A stretch of DNA of 64,000 nucleotides, from positions 744,001 through 808,000 of the forward strand of contig NZ_CP108568.1 of the NCBI RefSeq assembly GCF_036010485.1, written 5' to 3'. The notes under the pieces were generated by a model. That model ran no database searches, was not told the DNA's origin, and saw only the letters and a program-made list of their open reading frames with translations. The position numbers and the translations under genes were made by a program. Shown one piece after another: positions 26,096 through 34,962 of this stretch (within the stretch, counting starts at the first letter, position 1; the number at the start of each line of letters is the position of its first letter). The stretch is from Streptomyces sp. NBC_01198. Its GTDB lineage: Bacteria; Actinomycetota; Actinomycetes; Streptomycetales; Streptomycetaceae.

Positions 26096-26839
26096 ATGCC
26101 CATCAGTCCGAACCAGGGATCCAGCGGCGGTGGCACGCTCGTCACCATCACCGGTACCGGTCTCTCCGGTACCACCGCGGTGCGCTTCGGCACCCGCTCC
26201 GCCACCTCCGTCACCAACGTCTCCCCCACCCAGGTCACCGCCGTCTCCCCCTCCGGCAACGGGGCGGTCGGCGTCACCGTCACCACCCCGGGAGGGACGA
26301 GCAACCCCATCCCCTTCTACTACGTCGGGGCGCCGTTCAAGCAGTCGCTCAGCCCGACCTCCGGCTCGACTGCGGGCGGCGGGACCGTGACCATCAACGG
26401 CACGGGCCTGTCCACCGCGAGCAGTGTCGCCTTCGGTGCCAACAGCGCGGTCCCGACCGTCGTGTCCGACGGCCAGATCACGGTGACCGCACCCGCGGGT
26501 GCGGCCGGCGCGGTGGGAGTCAGCGTCACCACGGCTGGCGGCACCAACAACGGCCTGTCGTACACGTACATCGCCGCCCCCACGGTGACGACAGTCACCC
26601 CGGCGGCGGGTCCGACGTCCGGCGGCACCACGGTGACCGTGGCAGGAACCGGCCTCACCAGCACGAACCAGGTCACCTTCGACGGGAACCCGGCGCCCTT
26701 CACCGTGCTCTCCGACACCGCGGTGTCGGCGGTCACACCCCCCGGGGCAGCCGGCGCCGTCGACGTCGTCCTGACCAACGACGCAGGCAGCGCGACCGCC
26801 GTGGGCGCGTACACCTACGTCGCGGGCCCCGGCATCTGA
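26096..26839 (+). CDS. IPT/TIG-repeat protein without signal peptide
   Basis: 247 aa; the ATG seven bases after AGGAGGT is clearly the start. It is made of three IPT/TIG (Ig-like, plexin/transcription-factor) domains of ~82 residues, each starting ISPNQGSSGGGTLVTITGTG or a variant and containing AVRFGTRSAT / VTAVSPSGNGAVGVTV / NPIPFYY. No signal peptide, transmembrane segment or other domain. The first residues go straight into repeat 1. Such proteins usually bind carbohydrate or other proteins outside the cell, so the lack of a signal is odd; a non-classical exit route is possible. A second such gene follows after a terminator. Confidence 0.85.
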   Translation: MPISPNQGSSGGGTLVTITGTGLSGTTAVRFGTRSATSVTNVSPTQVTAVSPSGNGAVGVTVTTPGGTSNPIPFYYVGAPFKQSLSPTSGSTAGGGTVTINGTGLSTASSVAFGANSAVPTVVSDGQITVTAPAGAAGAVGVSVTTAGGTNNGLSYTYIAAPTVTTVTPAAGPTSGGTTVTVAGTGLTSTNQVTFDGNPAPFTVLSDTAVSAVTPPGAAGAVDVVLTNDAGSATAVGAYTYVAGPGI

Positions 26840-26929
26840 CCGTCCCTCAGGGGGCCGGCCAGTGCCGGTGACCGTCGTCCCACCCACAGCGGCCACGCCG
26901 ACCACACAGGGCGCCGTGCCCGCCTCACC

Positions 26930-26967
26930 GGCCCCCGGTCCGGGAGATCCGTCCCGGGCCGGGGGCC
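26930..26967 (+). terminator. Hairpin terminator between the two IPT/TIG genes
   Basis: 16-bp stem (GGCCCCCGGTCCGGGA against TCCCGGGCCGGGGGCC, one G-U pair) with a 6-base loop. It supports starting the next gene at 27033, not at the earlier in-frame GTG 26862. Confidence 0.7.
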
Positions 26968-27032
26968 CGACCCGCCCGATCAGCAATCCCCCGCCCTCCA
27001 AGGGGTGGAGGCCCCATCCCTACGGAGACACC

Positions 27033-28085
27033 GTGGACATCAGTGATCGCGCGGCGCAGACACCACGGCCCAGCGTCGCGGCAGCCGCCCCCGTCCTCAG
27101 TTCGATCGTTCCCAACACCGGTCCCGCCGCAGGCAGCAGCACGGTCACCCTGAACGGCAGCAGCTTCACCGGGGCCATCTCTGTCACCTTCGGCGCCAAC
27201 GCCGCCCTCACCTACTCGGTGGACACCTCCGCGAAGATCACCGCGGTGACGCCGCCCGGGACCGGCGCCGTCGCGGTCACCGTGCGGACGCCCGGCGGCA
27301 CGAGCAACTCGGTGACCTACACCTACGCGGCCACGCCCTCTCTCATCTCGATCTCGCCCAGCCAGGGTCCCGCCGCGGGCGGCACCACCGTCGTCCTGAC
27401 CGGCACCGGCCTGAACGGGGCCACCGCGGTCACCTTCGGCAGCAACCCGGCCACCGGCTTCACCGTCAACTCCGCGACGCAGATCACCGCCGTCGCCCCC
27501 GCCGGCACCGGAGCCGTACCCGTCACCGTCACCACCACCGGCGGAACCACGGGGCCCGTCTACTACTTCTACCTGAGCGCCCCCTCCCTCATCTCCGTCT
27601 CGCCCAACCAGGGACCCGCCACCGGCGGGAACACCGTCGTCCTGACCGGCACCGGCCTGACCGGCGCCACCGCCGTCACCTTCGGCACCCACGCCGCCAC
27701 CAGCTACACCGTCAACTCCGCGACCCAGATCACCGCCGTCGCCCCCGCCGGCACCGGAGCCGTACCCGTCACCGTCACCACCACCGGCGGAACCAGCAAC
27801 ACGGTGGTCTACACCTACGTGGCGGCACCGGTCCTCACCGGGCTGGCCCCCGCCCAGGGACCCACGGACGCGGGAGCCGGCGTCACCCTCACCGGCACCG
27901 GCCTGACCACCACCGGCACCGTCTCCTTCGGCGCCGTACCCGCCGCCTTCACCGTGCTCTCCGACACCACCGTCGTGGCCCAGGCGCCGGCGGGACCGGT
28001 CGGGCCCGTCGCCGTCACCGTCACCACCTCCGGCGGCACCAGCAACTCCCGCACCTACACGCGCGTGTCGCCCCCCGAGATCTAG
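27033..28085 (+). CDS. IPT/TIG-repeat protein with four repeats, no signal peptide
   Basis: 350 aa from a GTG with GGAG five bases upstream; a longer frame from 26862 passes through a terminator and has a proline-rich, unlikely N-terminus. After a ~25-residue polar lead (DISDRAAQTPRPSVAAAAP) come four IPT/TIG domains of ~82 residues (SSIVPNTGPAAG, SISPSQGPAAGG, SVSPNQGPATGG, GLAPAQGPTDAG). Repeats 2 and 3 are almost identical in protein and DNA. Like the preceding gene, it has no export signal. Probably a binding protein; partner unknown. Confidence 0.82.
   Translation: MDISDRAAQTPRPSVAAAAPVLSSIVPNTGPAAGSSTVTLNGSSFTGAISVTFGANAALTYSVDTSAKITAVTPPGTGAVAVTVRTPGGTSNSVTYTYAATPSLISISPSQGPAAGGTTVVLTGTGLNGATAVTFGSNPATGFTVNSATQITAVAPAGTGAVPVTVTTTGGTTGPVYYFYLSAPSLISVSPNQGPATGGNTVVLTGTGLTGATAVTFGTHAATSYTVNSATQITAVAPAGTGAVPVTVTTTGGTSNTVVYTYVAAPVLTGLAPAQGPTDAGAGVTLTGTGLTTTGTVSFGAVPAAFTVLSDTTVVAQAPAGPVGPVAVTVTTSGGTSNSRTYTRVSPPEI
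27461..27549 (+). repeat. 89-bp internal repeat, copy 1
   Basis: Same as copy 2 (27707-27795) except one silent base (27479 against 27725). The offset is 246 bases, exactly one TIG domain. Confidence 0.9.
27707..27795 (+). repeat. 89-bp internal repeat, copy 2
   Basis: Second copy of the 89-bp block; see copy 1. It points to a recent duplication or gene conversion of a TIG module. Confidence 0.9.
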
Positions 28086-28258
28086 GGCCCGTCGCCCCGG
28101 GGGCAAGGCCGCGGGACGACCCCCCGCCCATCAGGGGGAACTCTCCGGCTGAATCAACCGAACAGGGTCGTCATGCGGTGTGATGCACATATTCACTCCC
28201 TAATGTGGCGTTCCCGAGGCCCAACCACCTCGCCGTCGATCGATCAGGGAGTCGAAAA

Positions 28259-28750
28259 GTGACACGTTGGAAAGATCGGGCCGCCGGAATCCTGGCCGCC
28301 ACCGCGGCCTGCGCCGCCGTCGTCGTCCTCGCCACACCCGCGGCGGCGGCGGACGTCTCGTCGACCACGGTCCAGGCCACGCCGTCGGCCGCCACCATCG
28401 GACAGCCGGTCAGCCTGACCGCGATGGTGAGCTGTCCGAGCGATCCCAGCCCCGGCCTGGGCATGACGTTCTTCGACGGCGGGGATCTCCTGGCCACCGT
28501 GCCCGTCAGCTCCGCGGGCGCCGCCGCCTACACCGCCAGCCTGAGCACCGTCGGGACGCACACCATCACCGCCGCGTACAACGGCAACGACAACTGCGGC
28601 GCCTCGCACGCCGAGACGACCGTGCAGGTGTCGGCGGCACCGGTCACCCCGACGCAGCCGGGCGGGTTCTGCCTCCTCGCCTGCGGCGGCCTGATCAACT
28701 TCAGCGTCGGCAACATCCACAACGAGATCAACATCTACCGCGGACGCTGA
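28259..28750 (+). CDS. Secreted protein with one bacterial Ig-like domain
   Basis: 163 aa; GTG with AGGGAG eight bases upstream. Signal peptide: TRWKDRAAG then ILAATAACAAVVVLATPAAAA. Residues ~35-125 are a Big_3-type Ig-like domain (VQATPSAATIGQPVSLTAMV, GMTFFDGGDLLATVPVS, VGTHTITAAYNGNDNCGAS). The last ~30 residues are different: a Pro-rich linker, FCLLACGGLINF and NIHNEINIYRGR, with a C-x3-C pair. Third in a row of Ig-like-fold proteins after the two TIG genes, but the only one with a signal peptide. Confidence 0.78.
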   Translation: MTRWKDRAAGILAATAACAAVVVLATPAAAADVSSTTVQATPSAATIGQPVSLTAMVSCPSDPSPGLGMTFFDGGDLLATVPVSSAGAAAYTASLSTVGTHTITAAYNGNDNCGASHAETTVQVSAAPVTPTQPGGFCLLACGGLINFSVGNIHNEINIYRGR

Positions 28751-28757
28751 CGGGCAC

Positions 28758-28796
28758 CGGCCGCGTCGCTCCGTCCCACGACGGGCGGCGCGGCCG
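28758..28796 (+). terminator. Possible terminator after the Ig-like gene
   Basis: Arms CGGCCGCG (28758-28765) and CGCGGCCG (28789-28796) with a 23-base interior that can pair further. Placed directly after the stop and before the GH20 regulatory region. Confidence 0.45.
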
Positions 28797-28809
28797 TCGG
28801 CGAGGCGAA

Positions 28810-28825
28810 AATTGGTCTACACCTT
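28810..28825. promoter_or_regulatory. DasR-type (dre) operator upstream of GH20
   Basis: AATTGGTCTACACCTT resembles the dre consensus ACTGGTCTAGACCACT, keeping the core TGGTCTA-x-ACC. It is 90 bases before the GH20 start and overlaps TTGACG (28824-28829), a possible -35 box. DasR is the GntR-family N-acetylglucosamine-responsive repressor of chitin and aminosugar genes in Streptomyces. Match seen in sequence; regulation inferred. Confidence 0.65.
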
Positions 28826-28914
28826 GACGCGGGTGAGGTGTCCGGGTCCCATGGGACGCGATGTCCGGCCGCTCGGAGCCACCGGCTCCGACTCCCCACG
28901 TCGAAGGGACACTT

Positions 28915-30627
28915 GTGAGACTGCACATACCCCCTCCCCGCGCCCTCCCCCTCGCCCCGCCCTGCCCCCGCGCCCTCTCCGGTACGGTCCCCCGGCTGGC
29001 CGGAACCCTGCTGCTGGTGCTCGCGGCCGGCGCCTCGGCCCTCGGGACGGCCGGTTCCGCCCAGGCCAAGCCGGCGCCGCACGGTGCGGCGGTGCGGCCG
29101 CTCGGCCAGATCGTGCCCGCGCCCGCCCAGGTGCGCCCGGCGGGCCGGCCGTTCACGCTGACGCCGTCCGCACGCATCCGCGTCGAGGGGCACGCAGCCG
29201 ACGCACGCCAGGTCGGCGGCTACCTGGCCGGGCTGCTGCGTCCGTCCACCGGCTACGCCCTGCCGGTCGTCGAGGACAGCGGGCCCGCGCGGGGCGGACA
29301 CAGCGCCGGGAGCAGGCACGACATCCGGCTGGCCCTCAGCCCCGGAGTCGGCAGCCTCGGCGCCGAGGGCTACCGCCTCGGCTCCGGCCCGGACGGCGTC
29401 ACCCTCACCGCGGGCACCTCGGCAGGCCTCTTCCACGGCGTCCAGACGCTACGCCAACTGCTTCCCGCGTCGGTCGAGAAACGCACCAGGCAGCCCGGTC
29501 CCTGGCAGGTCGCCGGCGGCACCGTCACGGACGTGCCGCGCTACGCCTACCGCGGTGCGATGCTCGACGTGTCACGGCACTTCTTCACCGTCCCCCAGGT
29601 CGAGAAGTACATCGACCAGCTGGCGCTCTACAAGATCAACGAGCTGCATCTGCACCTGTCCGACGACCAGGGCTGGCGTATCGCCGTCAACTCCTGGCCC
29701 CGACTCGCTCCTTACGGCGGGTCCACCGAGGTCGGCGGCGGCCGGGGCGGCTACTACACCAAGGCGCAGTACGCGCAGATCGTCGCCTACGCCGGGTCCC
29801 GCCATCTGGAGGTCGTGCCCGAGATCGACATGCCGTCGCACACCAACGCGGCGCTCGCCACGTACCCGCAGCTCAACTGCGACGGTGTCGCGCCGCCGCT
29901 CTACACCGGCACCGACGTCGGGTTCAGCTCGCTGTGCGTGCCCAAGGACGTGACCTACGACTTCATCGACGACGTGATCCGTGAGCTGGCCGCGATCACG
30001 CCGGGCCGCTACCTCCACATCGGCGGCGACGAGGCGCAGTCCACCAGCCAGGCGGACTACGTGTCGTTCATGAACCGCGCGCAGGCCGTCGTCCAGAAGT
30101 ACGGCAAGACCGTGATGGGCTGGCACCAGATCACCTCGGCGACGCCGGTCAAGGGCGCGGTGGCCGAATACTGGGGCTACGACGACACGGGCGCGGCGGA
30201 GCGCGCCCAGGTCGCCGCGGCGGCGAAGAACGGCACCAGGCTCGTGCTCGCGCCCGCCGACCGCTCGTACCTGGACATGAAGTACGACGAGAACACCGAG
30301 CTCGGCCAGGACTGGGCGGGCACGGTCGAGGTGAACCGCTCCTACGACTGGGACCCGGGGACCTACCTGGCCGGCGCGGGGGTGCCGTCGAGCGCGGTGA
30401 TCGGCGTCGAGGCGCCGCTGTGGACGGAGACGATCGTCACGAATGACGACATCGAGGCCATGGCCTTCCCCCGGCTGCCGGGCATCGCGGAACTCGGCTG
30501 GTCGCCGGAGTCCACGCACGACTGGAACACCTACAAGCTGCGCCTGGCGGCCCAGGGCCCGAGGATGACCGCCCTCGGCATCGACTTCTACCACTCCCCC
30601 CTGATCGACTGGCCCACCACCGACTGA
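28915..30627 (+). CDS. Secreted GH20 beta-N-acetylhexosaminidase (chitobiase)
   Basis: 570 aa from GTG, with AAGGGA six bases upstream; an ATG at 28861 is also in frame. Signal peptide with LAGTLLLVLAAGASALGTAGSAQA. Residues ~60-200 are the GH20 N-terminal alpha/beta domain (IVPAPAQVRPAGRPFTLTP). The (beta/alpha)8 barrel from ~205 has YRGAMLDVSRHFF, ELHLHLSDDQGWRI, VVPEIDMPSHTNAAL, and HIGGDEAQ with the catalytic Asp-Glu pair at ~372-373. This family removes terminal GlcNAc/GalNAc from chitooligosaccharides by substrate-assisted catalysis. Full length. The dre operator upstream links it to GlcNAc sensing. Confidence 0.93.
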   Translation: MRLHIPPPRALPLAPPCPRALSGTVPRLAGTLLLVLAAGASALGTAGSAQAKPAPHGAAVRPLGQIVPAPAQVRPAGRPFTLTPSARIRVEGHAADARQVGGYLAGLLRPSTGYALPVVEDSGPARGGHSAGSRHDIRLALSPGVGSLGAEGYRLGSGPDGVTLTAGTSAGLFHGVQTLRQLLPASVEKRTRQPGPWQVAGGTVTDVPRYAYRGAMLDVSRHFFTVPQVEKYIDQLALYKINELHLHLSDDQGWRIAVNSWPRLAPYGGSTEVGGGRGGYYTKAQYAQIVAYAGSRHLEVVPEIDMPSHTNAALATYPQLNCDGVAPPLYTGTDVGFSSLCVPKDVTYDFIDDVIRELAAITPGRYLHIGGDEAQSTSQADYVSFMNRAQAVVQKYGKTVMGWHQITSATPVKGAVAEYWGYDDTGAAERAQVAAAAKNGTRLVLAPADRSYLDMKYDENTELGQDWAGTVEVNRSYDWDPGTYLAGAGVPSSAVIGVEAPLWTETIVTNDDIEAMAFPRLPGIAELGWSPESTHDWNTYKLRLAAQGPRMTALGIDFYHSPLIDWPTTD

Positions 30628-30634
30628 CCCCCCA

Positions 30635-30668
30635 CCGGCAGCCGGCGTACCTCACCCCCGGCTGCCGG
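30635..30668. terminator. Bidirectional terminator between GH20 and lectin genes
   Basis: Arms CCGGCAGCCGG and CCGGCTGCCGG (11 bp, perfect) with a 12-base loop, in the 73-base gap between two convergent genes. Confidence 0.7.
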
Positions 30669-30700
30669 ACCGGTGCCGACCCGGGCCCGCTTCCTTCCGG

Positions 30701-31210
30701 TCAGTTCCAGATGCCCCAGCCCCAGCTCTGGGACACCGAGCCGTTCTCCGGCCACTGGGTGAGATAGGCCCCCTTGCCGACGCTCCCGCCCTTGGTGGTG
30801 ATGGCCATCTCCGACTTCACGTTCCAGATGTCGCGGTTGCTTCCCGACCACGCTTCGGCTTCCGAGTGCGGGTCACACGTCCACAGCACCAGGTTGGTGC
30901 CCTTGGTGGTGCTGCTGCCGCTCGGGACCAGGCACTTGCCGCTCGCCACGTTGGTGTAGAGGACGCCGTAGTCGTTGTCGTGCACTTCCCACTCCTGGCT
31001 GCGTTCGCCCTCGGCACAGGGCCACTGGGTCACGATGGTGCCGTTCGTCTTCCCGTCGGCGAGCGGGGTGGCACACATCTTGGTGGCGAGGTCGAGGTTC
31101 TGCAGGGTCGGGTAGCTGCTTGCCGAGGCCGGACTCGCCGAGGCGAGTCCGATGCTGAGCAGGGCTGCCGTGGACAGCGCCGCGAGGCCGAGATTTACTT
31201 TGGAACGCAT
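30701..31210 (-). CDS. Small secreted ricin-B-like lectin
   Basis: 169 aa from ATG (MRSKVNLG) with GGGGAAAA upstream. Signal peptide: LGLAALSTAALLSIGLASASPASA. The mature ~130 residues have the beta-trefoil pattern: LATKMCATPLADGKTNGTIV then TQWPC...QEWEV, VASGKCLVPSGSSTTKGTNLV then LWTCDP, and GGSVGKGAYLTQWPEN...SQSW. Cys pairs as in ricin-B subdomains. No catalytic domain, so it probably binds carbohydrate, perhaps helping the neighbouring hexosaminidase. Confidence 0.82.
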   Translation of the reverse strand: MRSKVNLGLAALSTAALLSIGLASASPASASSYPTLQNLDLATKMCATPLADGKTNGTIVTQWPCAEGERSQEWEVHDNDYGVLYTNVASGKCLVPSGSSTTKGTNLVLWTCDPHSEAEAWSGSNRDIWNVKSEMAITTKGGSVGKGAYLTQWPENGSVSQSWGWGIWN

Positions 31211-31326
31211 AGATTTTCCCCTTACATAGTGACGCTGGGGCCAGCGTAAGGGGAGATCATTCGTCATGGCCACGACGAACTTGAAGGTTCGTCACCGCGA
31301 CGTCCGGCGAGGGGGCGCTCGGGGCG

Positions 31327-32727
31327 TCAGGTGGCCGGCAGCACGTTGTGGTTCAGGCGGAACATGTTGGACGGGTCGTAGGTCTTCTTGACGGCTGCCA
31401 GGCGCGCGTAGCGCTCGGGGCCGTAGATCGCCGCCGCGTCGGCTGCCTCGTCCGGGGCGAGGTTGTTCACCAGGCGACGGGGGCCCTGCCAGGGCTCCAT
31501 GCCGTCGAGGACGTCGGCGACGGACTTACGGAGCTCGCGCTCGCGCGCCACTTCGCCGGCCGCGACGGCCAGCAGGCTGTAGCGCAGGCCCCTGGTGGCC
31601 ACGGCGTTGGGCACCGCGGGCTCGCGGTCCCACGCGCCGCCCAGGGCGCGCAGCTCGACGACGGCCAGGCCGCTCGCGGAGTCGGGGCCGGCGAGTTCGA
31701 CCAGCTTGTCCTGCGCCTGCTCGGGCAACTCCCGCAGCATGATGCCGCGTTCGTAGTAGGGCACCGGGTCGGTCGGCTCGCTGTGGATCGACGCCACCTC
31801 GGCGTACGGCATGTCCCGCACGGTGTCCAGGACCGCCGGGGCCACCGCCCGCAGCGGCGCGATCAGCCGCTCGCCGTCCGCGGGTGCGCCGTCGTAGGCG
31901 AACCGCAGGTGCACCAGGAACGCGCCGCGCAGCTCTTCCGGCAGTTCCGGCGTGGGCTGCCGCAGCACGGCGAAGGAGGAGACCATGGTCTCCGGCGTGC
32001 CCGGGTGCCAGGCGGCCCAGGCGCGCAGCAGGTCGGCCATCCGCTCGCCGGGGAAGTAGATGCCGCCGCCGTAGAGCCGGGCCACCGGGAAGAGGTCGAA
32101 TTCCAGCGCGACGACCACGGCGAAGTTGCCCTTGTTGCCGCGGAGCGCCCAGAACAGTTCGGGCTCGGACCGCGCGTCGACATGCCGCAGTTCGCCGTCC
32201 GCGGTCACCACGTCGAGGGAGCGCACATGGTCGGCGGCGTAGCCATGAGAGCGGCCGAGGGTGGGGCTGAGACCGCCGCCGAGAGTGTAACCGGAGACTC
32301 CCACCGTGGGATTCGAGCCGTTCAGCGGGGCCAGCCCCGCCTTGGTCGTCTCCGCGATGACCTCGGACCAGATCACTCCGGCGCCGACCCGGGCGGTGCG
32401 GGCGGCCGGATCGACGGCGATGTCGTTCATCAGATGGGTCGCGATCACGACGGCGCCGCGTGCCGGCCCGACCATCTGGTGGCCGGTGGTCTTCACCAGG
32501 ACCGGCCGCTGTTGCCGCGCCGCGAAGCCGACGGCGGCCTGGACGTCGGCCGCGCCCCGCGCCACCACGATCAGAGCTGGCACCAGCTCGTGGTTCAGGT
32601 TGAAGACGGCGCGTTCCTCGTCGTATCCCGCGTCGCCCGGCAGCAGGACCGTACCCGTCGTCGAGGCGGCGAGGGCCGCGGCATCCGCCGGCCGGACCGC
32701 CGGCAGGGACGAATCGTCGGACGTCAT
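31327..32727 (-). CDS. FAD-linked oxidoreductase (FAD_binding_4 with BBE domain)
   Basis: 466 aa from ATG (MTSDDSSLPAV). N-terminal PCMH-type FAD domain: GTVLLPGDAGYDEERAVFN, ALIVVARGAADVQAAVGFA, VLVKTTGHQMVGP (the His is the usual covalent FAD site) and GVSGYTLGGGLSPTLGRSHG; the second covalent residue, Cys in related enzymes, is not present here. Ends with the BBE signature YARLAAVKKTYDPSNMFRLN. Berberine-bridge-like oxidases act on sugars, alkaloids or polyketides. It is divergent from a WYL regulator. Two broken relatives occur near 51.3 and 52.4-53.1 kb. Confidence 0.9.
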   Translation of the reverse strand: MTSDDSSLPAVRPADAAALAASTTGTVLLPGDAGYDEERAVFNLNHELVPALIVVARGAADVQAAVGFAARQQRPVLVKTTGHQMVGPARGAVVIATHLMNDIAVDPAARTARVGAGVIWSEVIAETTKAGLAPLNGSNPTVGVSGYTLGGGLSPTLGRSHGYAADHVRSLDVVTADGELRHVDARSEPELFWALRGNKGNFAVVVALEFDLFPVARLYGGGIYFPGERMADLLRAWAAWHPGTPETMVSSFAVLRQPTPELPEELRGAFLVHLRFAYDGAPADGERLIAPLRAVAPAVLDTVRDMPYAEVASIHSEPTDPVPYYERGIMLRELPEQAQDKLVELAGPDSASGLAVVELRALGGAWDREPAVPNAVATRGLRYSLLAVAAGEVARERELRKSVADVLDGMEPWQGPRRLVNNLAPDEAADAAAIYGPERYARLAAVKKTYDPSNMFRLNHNVLPAT

Positions 32728-32876
32728 GAGAGAGATCCCGTCACTCGGACGACAGACCGGAGCAGCTGCAATCGGGCAGAATCCATCATAACGGTCACAT
32801 ATGATCATGTCATTCGACGGGCGGCCCGGTGCCGCGCCCGGTGCCCGAGCACGGCCCGGTCCGCGATCCTTGAGCC

Positions 32877-33923
32877 ATGCGCGCCGCCCGTCTGATCCGT
32901 ATGGCCCTGCTCGTCCAGTCCAGTCCCGGCCTGACCGCCGCCGCCCTCGGGCGCGAGCTGGAGGTCAGCGAGCGCACCGTGATCCGCGATGCCCAGGCGC
33001 TGCAGGAGGCGGGCGTCCCGATCCGGGCCGAGCGCGGCCGCGCCGGCGGCTACCACCTGGCGCCGGGCCATCGGACCAGGCTCACCACCCTGCACCCCAC
33101 CGAGGCCGAGACGCTCTATCTCTCCGGCCTGCCCGCGGTCCTGCGCGATCTCGGACTCTCGGACGCGGCGGGCACGGCCCGGCTGAAGCTGTCGGCCACC
33201 CTGCTGCCGTCGCTGCGTGCGGCGGCCGAGTCGTCGGCACGCCGCTTCCACCTCGACGCCCCAGCCTGGTTCCGCGAGCCGTCCGCGCCGGAGCTGCTGC
33301 CGGAACTGGCCCGCGCCGTCTGGTCCGACCGCACCGTCGAGCTCACCTATACCCGGCCGGCCCGGGAGGGCGGCGCCCCGGGCACGGTGACCCGCCTGCT
33401 CGAGCCGTACGGGCTCGTCCTCAAGGCGGGCGTCTGGTACGTCGTGGGCCGCGTCCCGGGGGGACCCACAGGCGGGGATGACGCCTGGCGCACCTACCGG
33501 GTCGACCGGGTCACAGCCCTCGCGCGCGGCACGAACACCGGCGCGGGCCCCGGCGAACTCTTCCTCCGCGACCCGTCCTTCGACCTGGCCGCGCACTGGC
33601 GCGCCCACGCCGCCCGCTTCGCCCGGGCGCTGCTGCGCACGACCGTCACCGTACGCCTGACGCAGTCCGGCCTGCGCCGGTTGCCCGCCATGGCGGATCC
33701 GGCCGGCGCCGAAGAAGCGCGGGCCTCCGCGACCGCGCCGGACGCGGCGGGGCGCGTCACGCTCGAACTGCCGGTGGAGTCCGAGGAGGTCGCCTTCGCG
33801 CAGCTCGTCGGCCTGGGCGCCGACGCGGAGGTCCTGGCCCCGGCCTCGCTGCGCGCCCGCTTCCGCGAGCACGCGCGAGGCGTCGCCGAGCTGTACGGCG
33901 TGCAGCCGCGGGATCAGCGGTAG
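32877..33923 (+). CDS. WYL-domain transcriptional regulator (HTH_11/DeoR-type N-terminus)
   Basis: 348 aa, ATG start. N-terminal HTH: ARLIRMALLVQSSPGLTAAAL, ELEVSERTVIRDAQALQEAGV and AERGRAGGYHL, the winged-helix form typical of YafY-like regulators. WYL domain ~140-235 (TVELTYTRP, LLEPYGLVLKAGVWYVVGRV, WRTYRVDRVTAL), then a WCX extension to the end (LELPVESEEVAFAQLVGLGADAEV). WYL regulators respond to nucleic-acid-like or small ligands. It is divergent from the FAD oxidoreductase (149-base spacer containing ACATATGATCATGT) and overlaps the convergent SDR gene by 10 bases. Confidence 0.9.
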   Translation: MRAARLIRMALLVQSSPGLTAAALGRELEVSERTVIRDAQALQEAGVPIRAERGRAGGYHLAPGHRTRLTTLHPTEAETLYLSGLPAVLRDLGLSDAAGTARLKLSATLLPSLRAAAESSARRFHLDAPAWFREPSAPELLPELARAVWSDRTVELTYTRPAREGGAPGTVTRLLEPYGLVLKAGVWYVVGRVPGGPTGGDDAWRTYRVDRVTALARGTNTGAGPGELFLRDPSFDLAAHWRAHAARFARALLRTTVTVRLTQSGLRRLPAMADPAGAEEARASATAPDAAGRVTLELPVESEEVAFAQLVGLGADAEVLAPASLRARFREHARGVAELYGVQPRDQR

Positions 33924-34870
33924 TCGTCCGCCGAGCCGTCCCTCCCGCCGAATCTGACCTCCTCGAAGTACCCCCAGGCGTCCGGCTGGCTGCCGTCGAC
34001 ATCCCGCACGCCGTACGTCCTGGCGAGTTCCGCGCTGGAGGTGGATCTGCCGTTCCAGCGGGCCGACCGCTCGGGGTCGGCGGCGAGCGCGGCGACCGCG
34101 CGCGCGAGGTAGTGCGGCGACTCGGCGACGGCGAAGTCCGGTTCGCCGGCGACGGCGTCCCGCCAGTTCTCCTCGGTCACGCCGAAGTGGGTGAGCATCT
34201 GCTCCGAGCGCAGGAAGCCCGGCGTGACCGCGACCGACGTGCCCCCGTACTCCGCCAGTTCCTCGCCGAGACCGAAGGCGATCCGGATCGGGGCGTTCTT
34301 CGCGAGGTCGTAGTAGAGGTTCTCGCGGTAGCGGCGGTTGGAGACCGCCGTGCCGTCGGTGACCTCGACGTGCAGCGGCGCCGGCGAGCGGACCAGCAGG
34401 GGGAGGGCGAGTGCCGCGGTGATCACGTGCGAGCGCACCCCGAGGTCCAGGATGCGCAGGCCGTCGGCGAGCGGCGTCTCCCAGCTCTTCTTGCCGAAGA
34501 CGGAGCCGAGCAGGTGCTCGCCGCCCCACAGGTCGTTGACGAGGATGTCGAGCCGCCCCTGCTCGCGGTCGATCCGCGCGACGAGGCCGCGCACCTGGTC
34601 CTCGTCGAGGTGGTCGGTGGGGACCGCGATGCCGGTGCCGCCGGCCGCCGCGACCAGCTCCGCGGTCTCCTCGATGGTCTCCGTGGTCCGGCCGACCTCG
34701 CTGGCACGCCCCCGGGTGGTGCGGCCGGTGACGTAGACGGTGGCGCCGGCCCGTCCCAGTTCGACGGCGAGGGCGCGTCCGGCGCCGCGGGTGGCCCCGG
34801 CGACGAGGGCGATCCGGCCGCCGAGTGGGTTGTCCGGGGTGGGGTGCTGGGTGTGGGTGTCCTTGTCCAT
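33914..34870 (-). CDS. Short-chain dehydrogenase/reductase (SDR), atypical long form
   Basis: 318 aa from ATG (MDKDTHTQHP); a GTG five codons earlier is possible. Cofactor loop IALVAGATRGAGRALA, ARG after it (TGRTTRGRAS, NADPH preference likely), strand 4 DILVNDLWGG and the active-site motif YYDLAK (Y-x3-K). Longer than the usual 250 aa because of an insert between strands 4-5 and a C-terminal extension ending YGVRDVDGSQPDAW. This larger subgroup is frequent in actinomycetes; substrate unknown. Convergent with the WYL regulator, 3' ends overlapping by 10 bases. Confidence 0.85.
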   Translation of the reverse strand: MDKDTHTQHPTPDNPLGGRIALVAGATRGAGRALAVELGRAGATVYVTGRTTRGRASEVGRTTETIEETAELVAAAGGTGIAVPTDHLDEDQVRGLVARIDREQGRLDILVNDLWGGEHLLGSVFGKKSWETPLADGLRILDLGVRSHVITAALALPLLVRSPAPLHVEVTDGTAVSNRRYRENLYYDLAKNAPIRIAFGLGEELAEYGGTSVAVTPGFLRSEQMLTHFGVTEENWRDAVAGEPDFAVAESPHYLARAVAALAADPERSARWNGRSTSSAELARTYGVRDVDGSQPDAWGYFEEVRFGGRDGSADDYR

Positions 34871-34962
34871 GCCACCACGGTGCACGCCAAAGGTGACAGT
34901 TCACGTCACCCTTTTTCCGGAGTGTGCCCCGGTTCAGCCGCGGGCGACCGGCGCCCCGTCCG

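Noticed and set aside
26862..27032. Earlier GTG start for the second TIG gene
   Set aside because: The added region contains a strong terminator hairpin and is proline-rich; the GTG at 27033 has a proper ribosome site.
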